64,000 bases of DNA from Crossiella sp. CA-258035 (GTDB taxonomy: Bacteria; Actinomycetota; Actinomycetes; Mycobacteriales; Pseudonocardiaceae): positions 5,488,001 to 5,552,000 of the forward strand of contig NZ_CP116413.1 in NCBI RefSeq assembly GCF_030064675.1, in the 5' to 3' direction. This document shows, piece after piece, positions 1 to 8,583 of the stretch. Below the pieces are notes generated by a model. That model was not told the DNA's origin. It saw only the letters and a list, made by a program, of their open reading frames with translations, and made no database searches. Positions within the stretch are counted from its first letter, which is position 1. The number at the start of each line of letters is the position of its first letter. The translations under genes and the position numbers were made by a program.

Positions 1-2
1 CG

Positions 3-377
3 CTGGTGCCGGTGCGCATCGACAGCCGTTCGCAGGACCCGACCCTGGCCTGGGCGGCCGGCGCGATGCACTCCACCGCGGTGGACGTGGCGAAGTTCCT
101 GGACCTGCTGCTCAAGGGCAAGCTGCTGCCGCCTGCCCAGCTGGAGGAGATGAAGAAGCCGTTCCCCGGCGGGTTCTACGGGCTCGGCCTGGCCAAGATC
201 GACCTGCCCTGCGGGGTCAGCGCCTACGGGCACAACGGCGCGATGGCCGGCTACACCACGTTCGGCTTCGCCACCGAGAACGGCAAGCAGTCGGTGGTGC
301 TGAGCAGTGTGACCCCGATGAGCAACGGCGGTCTCAAGCTCAACGACGACACCATGGCCGCGACTCTGTGTGCCTGA
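3..377 (+). CDS. Serine hydrolase (beta-lactamase/DD-peptidase family), C-terminal part
   Basis: Only the last ~124 codons lie in the window; the reading frame is open to the left edge. The HNGAMAGY stretch matches the third active-site motif (H/K-x-G) of class C beta-lactamase/D-Ala-D-Ala carboxypeptidase-like serine hydrolases. The SxxK and YxN motifs must lie upstream. It resembles the C-terminus of the complete serine hydrolase at 45414-46586, which has FHNGIATSGYTS at the same place. Natural substrate (peptidoglycan peptide, beta-lactam or ester) cannot be told. The stop codon falls inside the long alternative reading of the next gene, so the two may be cotranscribed. Confidence 0.75.
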   Translation: MVPVRIDSRSQDPTLAWAAGAMHSTAVDVAKFLDLLLKGKLLPPAQLEEMKKPFPGGFYGLGLAKIDLPCGVSAYGHNGAMAGYTTFGFATENGKQSVVLSSVTPMSNGGLKLNDDTMAATLCA

Positions 378-453
378 GCTACCCAGGTTGACCGTCGGCG
401 TCCCCGGCTCCTATGGTCCGGTCCGGGGCTCGGGGACGCGACGGGGGTGGACG

Positions 454-1416
454 GTGTTGGAGGCGCTGGACCCCGCCACCGAACACGGGCAGGTCTACCG
501 CGCGCTGGTCGCGCTGCCGCGCACCACGGTCGGCGCGCTGGCCGCCGAGACCGGCATCGAGGCCGAGCGGGTGCGCCAGGTGCTGCACGAGCTGGCCGGG
601 CTGCGCATCGCGGTGGCGCTCAACCTGGAGGGCACCGCGTGGGAGGCCAACTCCCCCACCGAGATCACCGAGTCCTTCCTGCAGCGCGACGCGGTGCGCC
701 GGGCCGAGCTGCGGCGCACCGGCACCGAGCTGGAGCGGCTGTTTCGCTTCGCCCGCAAGGAGAACGGCAGCTACGGCCCGCTGGAAGTGATCAGCGACAC
801 CGACCAGATCCTGGCCACCATGCAGCAGCTGCAACGGGCCGCCCGGCGCGAGGTGCGGGTGGTCGACCGGCCGCCGTACTTCGCCCCGCCCTCCTACTAC
901 GCCGCCCAGGAGAAGCTCCAGTACGAGCGGATGGCCGCCGGGGTCGCCTACCGCACGATCTACTACGAGGCGGCCTTCAGCGACACCACCGTGCCGGACA
1001 TCGCGGACATGGTGACCGCGGGTGAGCAGGCCCGCACGCTGGAGGACCTGCCGATGAAGCTGGTGATCGGCGACGACGAGCTGGCCGTGGTGACCCTGGA
1101 GGCGGACAGCGGTCCCGGTGTGGTCGCGCTGCTGGTGCGGACCTCCAGCCTGTTCACCGCGCTGTCCAACACCTTCGAGACGCTGTGGAAGCTGGCGGTC
1201 CCGGTCTCCGCGGCCGGGGTGGACGCCCCCGAGGATCCCCGGGACCGCCAGATCCTCACGCTGATGGCCATCGGCGCCACCGACGACGCGATCGCGCGCA
1301 GGCTGAACCTGTCCCGCCGCACGGTGGTCCGCCGGGTGGCCGTCCTGCAGGAACGGCTCGGCGCGACCACCCGGTTCCAGGCCGGGGTGCAGGCGGCGCG
1401 GCGCGGCTGGCTCTGA
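454..1416 (+). CDS. LuxR-type HTH transcriptional regulator with TrmB-like N-terminal region
   Basis: About 320 residues. The N-terminal ~70 residues read like a winged helix (VYRALVALPRTTVGALAAE), followed by a sensor-like middle with VRVVDRPPYF. The C-terminal ~60 residues are a LuxR-type HTH (RQILTLMAIGATDDAIARRL, then LSRRTVVRRV). This matches a common actinomycete family of TrmB/LuxR hybrid regulators of unknown ligand. An upstream GTG at 370 is in frame and overlaps the preceding stop. I prefer GTG 454 because GGGGG lies just ahead and the peptide before it (about 28 residues) has no domain character. The regulated genes are unknown. Confidence 0.7.
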   Translation: MLEALDPATEHGQVYRALVALPRTTVGALAAETGIEAERVRQVLHELAGLRIAVALNLEGTAWEANSPTEITESFLQRDAVRRAELRRTGTELERLFRFARKENGSYGPLEVISDTDQILATMQQLQRAARREVRVVDRPPYFAPPSYYAAQEKLQYERMAAGVAYRTIYYEAAFSDTTVPDIADMVTAGEQARTLEDLPMKLVIGDDELAVVTLEADSGPGVVALLVRTSSLFTALSNTFETLWKLAVPVSAAGVDAPEDPRDRQILTLMAIGATDDAIARRLNLSRRTVVRRVAVLQERLGATTRFQAGVQAARRGWL

Positions 1417-1421
1417 GGCGG

Positions 1422-2012
1422 CTACTTCGCCACCCGGTACTTCAGGTGAGTCACGCCGATGCCCTGCTCCACCGAGAACGGCCCGTCCACCGGTGTGGTG
1501 CCCAGCGACTGGAAGTACGGGGTGCCGCCGCCGAGCACCACCGGCACCAGGTCCACCCACAGCTCGTCCACCAGGCCCGCGGCCAGGGCCTGGCTGCCGA
1601 TGGTGCCCGCGGCCACGCCGACAATCTTGTCACCGGCAAGTTCACTGGCCCTGGCAACGGCCGCCTCGATGCCCTCGGTGACGAAGATGAAGTTCTTTCC
1701 TTCCCGCTCCCAGCCCTCGGGGACCTGGTGGGTGAGCACCACCACCGGGGAGCCCAGCGGGTGCAGGCCGCCCCAGCCGCCGGTGGTGTCGAACACGCCA
1801 CGGCCGACCACCAGCGCCGCGGTGTCCTCGATCTGACCGCGCACGTAGGCGGCGCTGGTCTCGGTGAGCCGGAAGGACAACTCGGGGTTGGTGGTGGTGA
1901 TTTCGATGTCACCGCTGTTGTACCACCGGAACAGCTGGTCGAAGCCGGAGTTCTCCGGCCCGGAGACGTAGCCGTCCAGGGACATGCTCGCGCCGACGAT
2001 CACCTTCGCCAT
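1422..2012 (-). CDS. Dihydrofolate reductase family protein (RibD C-terminal domain)
   Basis: 196 residues, starting MAKVIVGASMSLDGYVSGPE, the signature start of the RibD-C/DHFR-like reductase family (NADPH-dependent, substrate usually unknown). Other family features are VVVLTHQVPEG and the C-terminal VLGGGTPYFQSL loop. An AGGAG ribosome-binding site sits about 8 nt before the ATG. Convergent with the LuxR-type gene, with only 5 nt between stops. A second, more distant member of the same family is at 5237-5791. It is a reductase by family only; it is not the essential folA as far as sequence shows. Confidence 0.85.
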   Translation of the reverse strand: MAKVIVGASMSLDGYVSGPENSGFDQLFRWYNSGDIEITTTNPELSFRLTETSAAYVRGQIEDTAALVVGRGVFDTTGGWGGLHPLGSPVVVLTHQVPEGWEREGKNFIFVTEGIEAAVARASELAGDKIVGVAAGTIGSQALAAGLVDELWVDLVPVVLGGGTPYFQSLGTTPVDGPFSVEQGIGVTHLKYRVAK

Positions 2013-2177
2013 GGTCCTGCTCCTGTCTGTTCGAGGTCTTCACAGGGTTGGACCCGGGCCGCGGCGAAAACTCATCGGTCCCCGGCTCGGACCCGGCGAC
2101 CGGATCTGGCTGCCGGTGCCGCAACTGGACCGGGTGGCCCGCGGCGGTTGTCGGTGCACGTGGCTACGTTGTGCGCC

Positions 2178-3038
2178 GTGACGACGTGGAAGGACCGCCT
2201 CAGCGCGCTCGCCAGGGATCGCCTGCCCGCTGAGGCGGCGGAGAAGTGGATCGAGCTGTTCCAGCCCGGCATCCGGCTCACCGCCGGACCGGGGCCACGG
2301 GTGGCGCGGCTGGGTGGGAACCCGGCTCTGCCGCCCGGGGTGGACTGGCCGAGCTGGCCGGGCCACGGGCCGCTCAACTTCATCGCCTCGGTGGACTGCG
2401 CGGCGCTACCGCGCGAGTTCTTGCGCATTCCGCTGCCTGCCGCGGGCACGCTGCTGTTCTTCTACTTCGACGGCGAACGCCAGCCGGGTTGTCCCGACCC
2501 GGCCCTGGCCGAGGACGTCGAGGGCAGCCGGGTGATCTTCGTGCCGGCGGGCACGGCGGTCGCCGAACGGACGCCTCCCGGCATCGAGCCCTACCCGGGC
2601 GTTGACCTCGTCGCCGAGGTCGTGGCGACCGCCCCGGAGCGCGAGCACCTCCTGCTGGAGCAGACCCGGACGGCGAGCGGAGCCACGCTGGCCGAGGCCG
2701 TGCGGACGGTCCTCGGTCCGGGGCGGTCGGGCACCGACGTGTTCGGCGAGCTGCGCTGGGAGGTGGACCAAGGCCCGTTCCACCAGGTCGGCGGTTTCGC
2801 CGCGCCGGTGCAGGGTCCGGTGGAGAACGAGGTGGCCGCCCTGGAGCTCGCGGACTCCTGGCAGGACCCGGGTTTCGCCGAGGAGGCGGCGCGCTGGGTG
2901 CTGCTCGCCCAGATCGACAGCTGTCAGGAAGCCGACATGTGCTGGGGGGACGCCGGAATGCTCTACTGGGTGATCCGGGCCGAGGACCTGGCCGCGGGCC
3001 GGTTCGAGGCGGCTCGGTGCGCTCCGCAGTGCGGCTGA
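2178..3038 (+). CDS. DUF1963 (YwqG-like) protein
   Basis: 286 residues from GTG (MTTWKDRLSALARDRLPAEA). The body has the DUF1963/YwqG pattern: RLGGNPALPPGVDWP, PLNFIASVDCAAL, LLFFYFDGE, a Gln-Ile-Asp segment (WVLLAQIDSCQEADMCWGD) and a final MLYWVIRAEDLAAGRF. This family is widespread and cytoplasmic, with no assigned reaction. The frame stays open much further upstream, but that extension is antisense to the reductase gene at 1422-2012 and has shadow-like composition. GTG 2178 gives the usual family start. Convergent with the small membrane protein that follows. Confidence 0.8.
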   Translation: MTTWKDRLSALARDRLPAEAAEKWIELFQPGIRLTAGPGPRVARLGGNPALPPGVDWPSWPGHGPLNFIASVDCAALPREFLRIPLPAAGTLLFFYFDGERQPGCPDPALAEDVEGSRVIFVPAGTAVAERTPPGIEPYPGVDLVAEVVATAPEREHLLLEQTRTASGATLAEAVRTVLGPGRSGTDVFGELRWEVDQGPFHQVGGFAAPVQGPVENEVAALELADSWQDPGFAEEAARWVLLAQIDSCQEADMCWGDAGMLYWVIRAEDLAAGRFEAARCAPQCG

Positions 3039-3039
3039 C

Positions 3040-3309
3040 TCAGTCCACCGGCTCGGGGACCAGTTTCCGCTGCTCGCGCAGGATTCGCCGCTGCTCCATC
3101 AGCTCGGTGAGGCAGTGGTGGCAGCGCACCACGAACCAGCGGCGGGGGTGGTGTGCCAGGCGGTGCCACCGGGTGGGTCCACCGGTGAGCATCTTCTGGT
3201 GGGCCCGGTCCAGGGCCTGATCGGCCGCGATCAGCAACCGGCCCAGCACGAGGACCAGCGCACCTCCCGCAACGAGGATGACGAGCACGATGATCAGCGA
3301 CCAAGGCAT
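3040..3309 (-). CDS. Small single-pass membrane protein, unknown function
   Basis: 89 residues. One strong hydrophobic segment at residues 2-26 (PWSLIIVLVILVAGGALVLVL) is followed by a basic, His/Arg-rich cytoplasmic tail with a CHHC pair (VVRCHHCLTE) that could hold a metal, though only two cysteines are present. GGTAGGAAC lies upstream of the ATG as a ribosome-binding site. It ends 1 nt from the DUF1963 gene. I do not recognise a family; length, hydropathy and RBS support it as a real gene. Confidence 0.55.
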   Translation of the reverse strand: MPWSLIIVLVILVAGGALVLVLGRLLIAADQALDRAHQKMLTGGPTRWHRLAHHPRRWFVVRCHHCLTELMEQRRILREQRKLVPEPVD

Positions 3310-3370
3310 GAGAAGAAAGTTCCTACCGAACGGGCTTGAGTGCTCCCTCAGCTGAGGGACCGACGACGGT

Positions 3371-3414
3371 GGCGGCGACGACGCGCGCCCTCAACCTGGA
3401 CGCGCGTCGCCGCC
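3371..3414. other. GC-rich inverted repeat (hairpin), possible terminator or leader structure
   Basis: GGCGGCGACGACGCGCG (3371-3387) pairs with CGCGCGTCGCCGCC (3401-3414), with one ACG bulge and a 13-nt loop. It covers the end of the putative 34-residue ORF at 3391-3495 and lies upstream (on the minus strand) of the small membrane protein. No T-run follows. It could be a terminator or an attenuator; it could also be simple GC-rich sequence. Confidence 0.35.
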
Positions 3415-3495
3415 GCCGCCGGGTAAGGCCGATCTGCCCGCTGTGCGGACCAGCCGTGTGGCTGCCTCCTCCACGGCCCAACGGTCCACGTCCAT
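3391..3495 (-). CDS. Possible 34-residue ORF
   Basis: ATG is preceded by a strong GGAAGGGG ribosome-binding site at good spacing. The peptide begins MDVDRWAVEEAATRLVRTAG and ends in a Gly/Pro-rich tail. It is too short for codon statistics to help and matches nothing I know. It sits in the 848-base stretch (3310-4157) that holds no intact larger gene, upstream of and codirectional with the small membrane protein at 3040-3309. Confidence 0.25.
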   Translation of the reverse strand: MDVDRWAVEEAATRLVRTAGRSALPGGGGDARPG

Positions 3496-3683
3496 GCGTG
3501 GCCCCTTCCTTCCCTCGCACCCCGACTGTGTGCCGTCCGCACTGACGGCCAGAAAGCCCCCGTTGACCGGGGAAATCGCCCTGCGGCCAGTCGTTGCTGT
3601 TGATCAACATCCTAGGTAGCAGCGGAAATGCACGGCAAGGAGACAGGGGCAAACGGCACCTAAGGGGTGACAAGTGCGGGCCG

Positions 3684-3697
3684 GGAGAGCGCTTACC
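3684..3697. promoter_or_regulatory. LacI-box-like palindrome
   Basis: GGAGAGCGCTTACC has an AGCGCT palindromic core and differs at two positions from the perfect GGAAAGCGCTTTCC at 15051-15064. It lies ahead of the DUF1996 remnant and about 460 bp before the LacI gene at 4158. It may be the operator that once controlled the DUF1996 gene. Confidence 0.35.
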
Positions 3698-3769
3698 GAT
3701 TGTTGCCCTCTCATACGAACGGCGGCTGCCCGTTCGCGTCGGGCCCGATGCCGAGTGAAAGGGAGTTCC

Positions 3770-4075
3770 GCAAGGGCGGGCAACGCCAAGGCCACCGGCC
3801 CGAACGACAGCACCGCGCGCTGGTCCTGCCTGCCTGCCGGGCACGTGAGTCCCTCGAAGAACTTCGTGGAGTGCCCGCCGAACACCATGCTGGAGACCTG
3901 CCTGGACTTCCCGCAGTGCTGGAACGGCCGGGACCTGGACTCGCCCAACCACGCCAGCCACCTGGCCTAACCGGTGGCCGGTGGCTGCCCGTCCGCGCAC
4001 CCGGTGCCGGGGCCCAAGCTGCGCATGGTGCTGCGCTACCCGGTGACCGGCCCTGGTGCGCGGCGGGCCGGATGA
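3770..4075 (+). pseudogene. Decayed DUF1996 gene fragment
   Basis: The frame reads AGNAKATGPND, WSCLPAGHVSPSKNFVECPP and CLDFPQCWNGRDLDSPNHAS followed by HLA and a TAA at 3968-3970. It then continues as PVAGGCPSAHPVPGPKLRM and VLRYPVTG before a TGA. The pattern FPxCWxGxxLDSxxHxSHxAYP ... GxCPxxHPVPxPxL is the core of the secreted DUF1996 domain found in actinobacteria and fungi, where Tyr is expected at the stop. The start, signal peptide and the C-terminal part of the domain (usually ending near FFNAW) are missing. It is therefore a truncated remnant with an internal stop. Family recognition is from the Cys/Trp/His pattern. Confidence 0.65.
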
Positions 4076-4145
4076 GCCAGGGGCGCAAGCCGAGCTCGCC
4101 CGGTTGGACCAGCTCGAAGGCGGCTGAGCGGTCGGCGGGAGCCGG

Positions 4146-4157
4146 TATAAAGATCAG
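4146..4157 (+). promoter_or_regulatory. -10-like element directly before the LacI start (possible leaderless mRNA)
   Basis: TATAAAGAT at 4146-4154 ends 3 nt before the GTG at 4158, and no purine-rich ribosome-binding site is visible. TATAAA centred about 9 nt before the start codon is the layout of leaderless transcripts common in actinobacteria. No clear -35 box is seen. Confidence 0.4.
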
Positions 4158-5177
4158 GTGTCCGACTCCCGCCGTCCCTCGGCCGACCGCGTGACCCTGG
4201 AGGTCGTGGCGCGGGTCGCGGGGGTGTCGCGGGCGACGGTGTCCAGGGTGGTCAACGGCAAGGCCAGCGTGGACGAGGGGCTGCGCCAGGCGGTGGAGCG
4301 GGCCATCTCCGAGACCGGCTACCTGCCCAACCTGGCGGCCCGCTCGCTGGTCACCCGGCGCGCGGAGGCGATCGCGCTGGTGCTGCCGGAGGAGAGCCGG
4401 ATCCTGGGCGACCCGTTCTTCGGCCGGGTGGTCAGCGGGGTGACCAGCGTGCTCACCCCGCTCGGCCTGCACCTGGTGCTGCTGATGACCGGCCGGGACA
4501 CCAGGGAGCAGGTGGTCACCGACCTGCGCCAGGGCCGCCTGGACGGGGTGATCCTGATCCACACCTACCCGCAGGACCCGCTGCCCGGCCAGCTGGTCAA
4601 GGCCCGGCTGCCGGTGGTGCTGGCCGGGAAACCGCAGACCCCGGCCCGGATCACGCATGTGGACGTGGACCAGGCCGCGGGTGGCGCGCTGGCCGCCGAG
4701 CACCTGCACGCGCTGGGCCGCCGCCGCTTCGCCACCGTCACCGGGCCGCTGGACGCGCCGGCCGGTCAGGGCCGTCTGCGCGGTTTCCGGGACACCCTGC
4801 GCGCGCTCGGGCAGCCGGAGCCGCTGGTCGCCGAGGGCGACTTCAGCCGGGACGGCGGGGCCGCCGCGATGGGTCAGCTGCTGGCCGAGGAGCCGGCGCT
4901 GGACGCGGTGTTCGTGGCCTCGGACCTGATGGCGCAGGGCGCGCTGCCGGTGCTGCGGCGGCACGGGCGGCGGGTGCCCTCGGACGTGGCCGTGGTCGGC
5001 TTCGACGACAGCAGCGCGGCGCTGGCCTGCGAGCCGCCGCTGACCACGGTCCGCCAGCCGGTGGAGGACATGGCCGCCGAGCTGGCCAGACAGGTGCTGA
5101 CCAGGGTGGACAACCCCGAGGTGCCGCCGGCCGCGGTGGTGTTCGAGCCGACCCTGGTGCACCGGGAGTCGGCCTGA
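4158..5177 (+). CDS. LacI-family transcriptional regulator
   Basis: 339 residues. The N-terminal LacI HTH reads VTLEVVARVAGVSRATVSRVVNG with the hinge LPNLAARSLVTRRAEAIALVLP, followed by a PBP1-like sugar-binding domain ending in VAVVGFDDSSAALACEPPLTTVRQP. Length and order are normal for the family. It closely resembles the regulator at 13854-14896 (both have RSLVT hinge wording and DDSS ... PPLTT), so the two are likely paralogues. No sugar gene is adjacent apart from the DUF1996 remnant. Its targets are unknown and the ligand cannot be read from sequence. Confidence 0.9.
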   Translation: MSDSRRPSADRVTLEVVARVAGVSRATVSRVVNGKASVDEGLRQAVERAISETGYLPNLAARSLVTRRAEAIALVLPEESRILGDPFFGRVVSGVTSVLTPLGLHLVLLMTGRDTREQVVTDLRQGRLDGVILIHTYPQDPLPGQLVKARLPVVLAGKPQTPARITHVDVDQAAGGALAAEHLHALGRRRFATVTGPLDAPAGQGRLRGFRDTLRALGQPEPLVAEGDFSRDGGAAAMGQLLAEEPALDAVFVASDLMAQGALPVLRRHGRRVPSDVAVVGFDDSSAALACEPPLTTVRQPVEDMAAELARQVLTRVDNPEVPPAAVVFEPTLVHRESA

Positions 5178-5202
5178 CCGATGAGTTTTCGCCCTCGCCG
5201 CA

Positions 5203-5222
5203 GTCACAACTGGTGACGTCAC
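5203..5222. promoter_or_regulatory. Overlapping palindromes before the DHFR-like gene
   Basis: GTCACAACTGGTGAC (5203-5217) is a 5+5+5 inverted repeat, and GTGACGTCAC (5213-5222) is a perfect 10-bp palindrome sharing one arm. They lie just ahead of the AGGAGGA ribosome-binding site of the gene at 5237, a good place for a repressor operator. No adjacent regulator other than the LacI gene is seen. Confidence 0.35.
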
Positions 5223-5236
5223 AGCGAGGAGGACTC

Positions 5237-5791
5237 ATGCGGAAGCTGTACCTGTCGATCTCGATGAGCCTGGACGGGTTCGCCTGCGGGCCGGACGGCG
5301 AGCTGGACTGGATCATGGTGGACGATCCGGAGCTGTCGGAGCTGATGGCCGAGCAGCTGCGCGGCATCGACGCGATGATCTTCGGCCACACCGCCTACCG
5401 CGAGCTGGCCGGGTACTGGGTGGACGGGCCGACCGAGAAGCCGGTGGACCGCGAGCACACCCGCCTGATGAACTCGATCACCAAGCTGGTCCTCTCCAGG
5501 GGCGAGCCGGAGCTGCACTGGGCCCCGGCCCGGCGGATCGGCGCGGACCTGCACGCCGAGATCACCGAGCTGAAAGCCCAGCCGGGCAAGGACATCGCGG
5601 TCTTCGCCGGGGCCGAGACGGCCCGCGCGCTGGCGTCCTGTGTGGACGAGTACCGGCTGCTGGTCTACCCGCTGCGGCTGGGCGCGGGGCGCCCGGTGTT
5701 CACCGAGCGCCCGGAACGGCTGGAGTTGCTGGGCAGTCGCGAGTTCGCCGCCTCCGGGGTGGTGCAGCTCAGGTATCGGCCGGTGCGCTGA
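5237..5791 (+). CDS. Dihydrofolate reductase family protein
   Basis: 184 residues starting [20 protein letters not shown], the RibD-C/DHFR-like family start, with [24 protein letters not shown] and the C-terminal [12 protein letters not shown] loop. A strong AGGAGGA ribosome-binding site decides the ATG at 5237. It is presumably an NADPH-dependent reductase of unknown substrate. Its 3' end overlaps the convergent secA2-like gene by 23 bp. Confidence 0.85.
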   Translation: MRKLYLSISMSLDGFACGPDGELDWIMVDDPELSELMAEQLRGIDAMIFGHTAYRELAGYWVDGPTEKPVDREHTRLMNSITKLVLSRGEPELHWAPARRIGADLHAEITELKAQPGKDIAVFAGAETARALASCVDEYRLLVYPLRLGAGRPVFTERPERLELLGSREFAASGVVQLRYRPVR

Positions 5792-8048
5792 CCTTGCCGG
5801 AGCGGCGGCGCATCAGCTTGGCGATGCCGTCGATGGAGCGGTCCAGCTCGGAGCCGCTGGGGTTGTCCTGCACCATGTAGGTCCAGGTGGAGTTGGGCCG
5901 GATGACCCCGGCCGCGGGCAGGTCGGCGCCCTCGGCGGTGATCGGCACCGCGGTGAAGGTCTCCACCACCCTGGCCTTCAGCTCGGCTGGCAGGTCCTGG
6001 CGGAAGGCCGGGATGGCCACCCGGTGGAACTCGTCCAGGGGGTTCTCCCTGGCCAGCGCGCGCAGGTGGATGGTCTCGCGCAGCTCGGCCAGCAGCGCGA
6101 GGTGGTCGGCCCAGCAGCGGTCCATGTGGTGCAGGGTGACCTGCCGGGCCGCCTCCACCAGGACCTCCTCCGGGATGTCCTGCTGGCGCAGCTCCTTGAG
6201 CCGCTCGGCGCAGGGCTCCGCCAGGTCCTTGAGCGCCCGGTCGGTGCGCAGCACCTCCTCGCGCTCCTTGGCCAGCTGGTCGCGCTGGTGCTCCAGCAGC
6301 TGGTTGTAGCGCCAGGTGTTGCTGTGCATGGTGAGCATCTCGGCGTCGGCCACCCGCTGCAGGTGGTCGATCATCTTGGCGTTGCGCACCGGGCCGTAGC
6401 GCAGCACCAGCTCGTCGGTGAGGCTGACGAAGAACACCGAGCGGCCGGGGTCGCCCTGCCGCCCTGCGCGGCCGCGGAGCTGGTCGTCCAGGCGGCGGCT
6501 GAGCTGGCGGCCGGTGCCGATGACGTAGAGGCCGCCGGTCTCCCGCACCCGCTCGGCGTCGCGCTGGTCCGCGCCACCCAGGCGGATGTCGGTGCCGCGC
6601 CCGGCCATCTGGGTGGACACGGTGACCGTGCCGTAGGTGCCGGCCTCGGCGATGATCGCGGCTTCCTTGGCGTCGTTCTTGGCGTTGAGCACCGTGCACT
6701 CGACCCCGGCCGCGCGCAGCCGCTCGGCCAGGCGCTCGGACTCGGCCACGTCCAGGGTGCCGAGCAGGATCGGCTGGCCGGTGGCGTGCACCTCCAGCAC
6801 GTGCTCGACGATCGCGGTCTCCTTCTCCTCGACGGTGTCGAAGAGGCGGTCCGGCTCGTCCACCCGCACGCACGGCTGGTGCGGCGGGATCTCGGCGACC
6901 TCCAGGTTGTAGAAGGTCTGGAGCTGCTCGGCGGCGACCACGGCGGTGCCGGTCATGCCGCAGACGGTGCGGTAGCGGCGGATGAAGCCCTGCACGGTCA
7001 TGGTGTCCAGCACCTCGCCGGACTCGCTGGGGGCCAGGCCCTCCTTGGCCTCCACCGCGGCCTGCAGGCCGTCCGGCCAGCGCTGCAGGTTGGCCACCCG
7101 GCCGCGGGACTCGTTGATCAGGTGCACCTGGCCGTCCTTGACCAGGTAGTGCACGTCCTTGACCAGCAGCACCCGGGCGTGCAGGGCCAGGTTGACCAGG
7201 GTGAGCGTGCTGGAGATGTGCTCCTCGGAGTAGAGGTCGATCTCCAGGGACGCCTCCACCACGGCCGCGCCGACGTCGGTGAGGGCCACGTTGCGGCCCT
7301 CCTGGTCGGCGGTGAAGTCCACGCCCGGCCGCAGCGTGCGGACCAGCTCGGTGATCGAACGGGAGGGCGCGACGCCCTCGGCGGCACCTGCCAGCACCAG
7401 CGGCACCCTGGCCTCGTCGACCAGCACCGAGTCGGCCTCGTCCACGATGGCCACGTCGTTGTCCGGCGCGACCAGGGCCGCCACCGAGGTGGCCAGCCGG
7501 TCGCGGAGCAGGTCGAAGCCGATCTCGCTGACCGGGGCGTAGGTGACCTGGGCGGCGTAGGCGGCGCGGCGCTCGGCCTTGGTGGACACCGAGCCGACCC
7601 AGCTGACCGAGACGCCGAGGAGCTGGTAGAGCGGGGCCATCCACTCCGCGTCGCGGCGGGCCAGGTAGTCGTTGACCGAGACCACGTGCACCGAGCGCCC
7701 GCGCAGCGCGAAGGCGGCTGCGGCGATCGCGCCGGCCAGGGTCTTGCCCTCGCCGGTGGCCATCTCCACCACGTCCCCGGCCAGCATCCGGGCCGCGCCC
7801 AGCAACTGCTCGTCGAAGGGCCGCTCGCCGATCGAGCGTTCGGCGGCCTCCCGGGCGATGGCGAGGAACTTCAGCAGGTCGTCCACGTGCTCGGCGGCGG
7901 CCGCGGTGAGCTCGGCATCGGTGAACCCGGCCGCCCACTCGGCGTGCGCGCCCGAGGCCACGACCAGCTTGGCCGACCGGGACCGCGCCCGCTCGGCCTT
8001 CCCACGCAGCAGCTTCCAGAACATCCGCCGCACCGGGTTCCCCCTCAT
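5769..8048 (-). CDS. secA2: Accessory Sec translocase ATPase SecA2
   Basis: 759 residues. The DEAD-motor Walker A (MATGEGKT, residues ~96-103) is followed by [46 protein letters not shown] and [10 protein letters not shown], all SecA motor motifs. It is shorter than housekeeping SecA and ends [10 protein letters not shown] without the C-terminal Cys-rich zinc tail. That is the layout of actinobacterial SecA2, which drives export of a small protein subset through the membrane Sec channel. No SecY2 or accessory Sec partner lies nearby. The downstream HIT gene starts 10 bp away on the same strand, upstream in transcription, so the pair may form an operon. Confidence 0.88.
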   Translation of the reverse strand: MRGNPVRRMFWKLLRGKAERARSRSAKLVVASGAHAEWAAGFTDAELTAAAAEHVDDLLKFLAIAREAAERSIGERPFDEQLLGAARMLAGDVVEMATGEGKTLAGAIAAAAFALRGRSVHVVSVNDYLARRDAEWMAPLYQLLGVSVSWVGSVSTKAERRAAYAAQVTYAPVSEIGFDLLRDRLATSVAALVAPDNDVAIVDEADSVLVDEARVPLVLAGAAEGVAPSRSITELVRTLRPGVDFTADQEGRNVALTDVGAAVVEASLEIDLYSEEHISSTLTLVNLALHARVLLVKDVHYLVKDGQVHLINESRGRVANLQRWPDGLQAAVEAKEGLAPSESGEVLDTMTVQGFIRRYRTVCGMTGTAVVAAEQLQTFYNLEVAEIPPHQPCVRVDEPDRLFDTVEEKETAIVEHVLEVHATGQPILLGTLDVAESERLAERLRAAGVECTVLNAKNDAKEAAIIAEAGTYGTVTVSTQMAGRGTDIRLGGADQRDAERVRETGGLYVIGTGRQLSRRLDDQLRGRAGRQGDPGRSVFFVSLTDELVLRYGPVRNAKMIDHLQRVADAEMLTMHSNTWRYNQLLEHQRDQLAKEREEVLRTDRALKDLAEPCAERLKELRQQDIPEEVLVEAARQVTLHHMDRCWADHLALLAELRETIHLRALARENPLDEFHRVAIPAFRQDLPAELKARVVETFTAVPITAEGADLPAAGVIRPNSTWTYMVQDNPSGSELDRSIDGIAKLMRRRSGKVSAPADT

Positions 8049-8058
8049 CCGCCTGCCC

Positions 8059-8487
8059 CTAGTCGGCAGGCACGTGTTCCTCGTGACCCAGCTCGCGCAG
8101 GGCCACCCGTAGCCGGTGCATCGCGTCGTCGAGCTTCGCGCCGTCCGATTCCATCTCTACCCGGCTGAAGTCGAAATCGTCCATGTCCCAGACTGGCGAC
8201 ACGTGCACGTGCAGGTGCGGAACCTCGAACCCGGCCACGATCAGCCCTGCCCTCGGCGCCGCCCACGCACGTTGCACACCCTGCCCGATGACCTGTGCGA
8301 TTGCCATACAGCGACCGAGCAGTTCCGGGTCGGCCGCGGTCCACTGGTCGACCTCGGCGTGCGGCACGACCAGGGTGTGGCCGGGCCGCAGCGGCGCGAT
8401 GCTCAGGAACGCGGAGACCTCGGCCTCGCGCCAGACGAAGCGGCCGGGCAGCTCACCGGCGATGATCCGGGAGAACAGAGTCGACAT
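8059..8487 (-). CDS. HIT-family protein (nucleotide hydrolase/transferase)
   Basis: 142 residues from ATG ([20 protein letters not shown]). It has [16 protein letters not shown] and the histidine triad HLHVHVSP, the catalytic signature of HIT proteins that cleave nucleoside phosphoramidates or related nucleotides in the cytoplasm. Length is normal for the family. The frame is open far upstream of the ATG but that part is antisense to the next gene. The stop is 10 bp from the secA2 start, suggesting cotranscription. Confidence 0.88.
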   Translation of the reverse strand: MSTLFSRIIAGELPGRFVWREAEVSAFLSIAPLRPGHTLVVPHAEVDQWTAADPELLGRCMAIAQVIGQGVQRAWAAPRAGLIVAGFEVPHLHVHVSPVWDMDDFDFSRVEMESDGAKLDDAMHRLRVALRELGHEEHVPAD

Positions 8488-8583
8488 GCGCCCATTCTCG
8501 CCAACCCGCCGGACGGGGGCATATCGCGGGTGTATGGAAATCCGCATATGGGCTGGTAACACCGCACTGACTTGACTGGCGGC

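Noticed and set aside
1185-2177. Long N-terminal extension of the DUF1963 frame
   Set aside because: Antisense to the DHFR-like gene and off-frame to the LuxR-type gene; no motif before GTG 2178.
3323-4000. Minus-strand 225-codon frame in the gene-poor 3.3-4.1 kb stretch
   Set aside because: Arg/Gly-rich, no recognisable family, crosses the DUF1996 remnant and its palindromes; no convincing ribosome-binding site.
5640-8168. 842-codon open frame on the plus strand
   Set aside because: It is antisense to the clear SecA2 gene; the translation is low-complexity Gly/Val/His/Arg repeats typical of mirrored GC-rich codons, with no domain.
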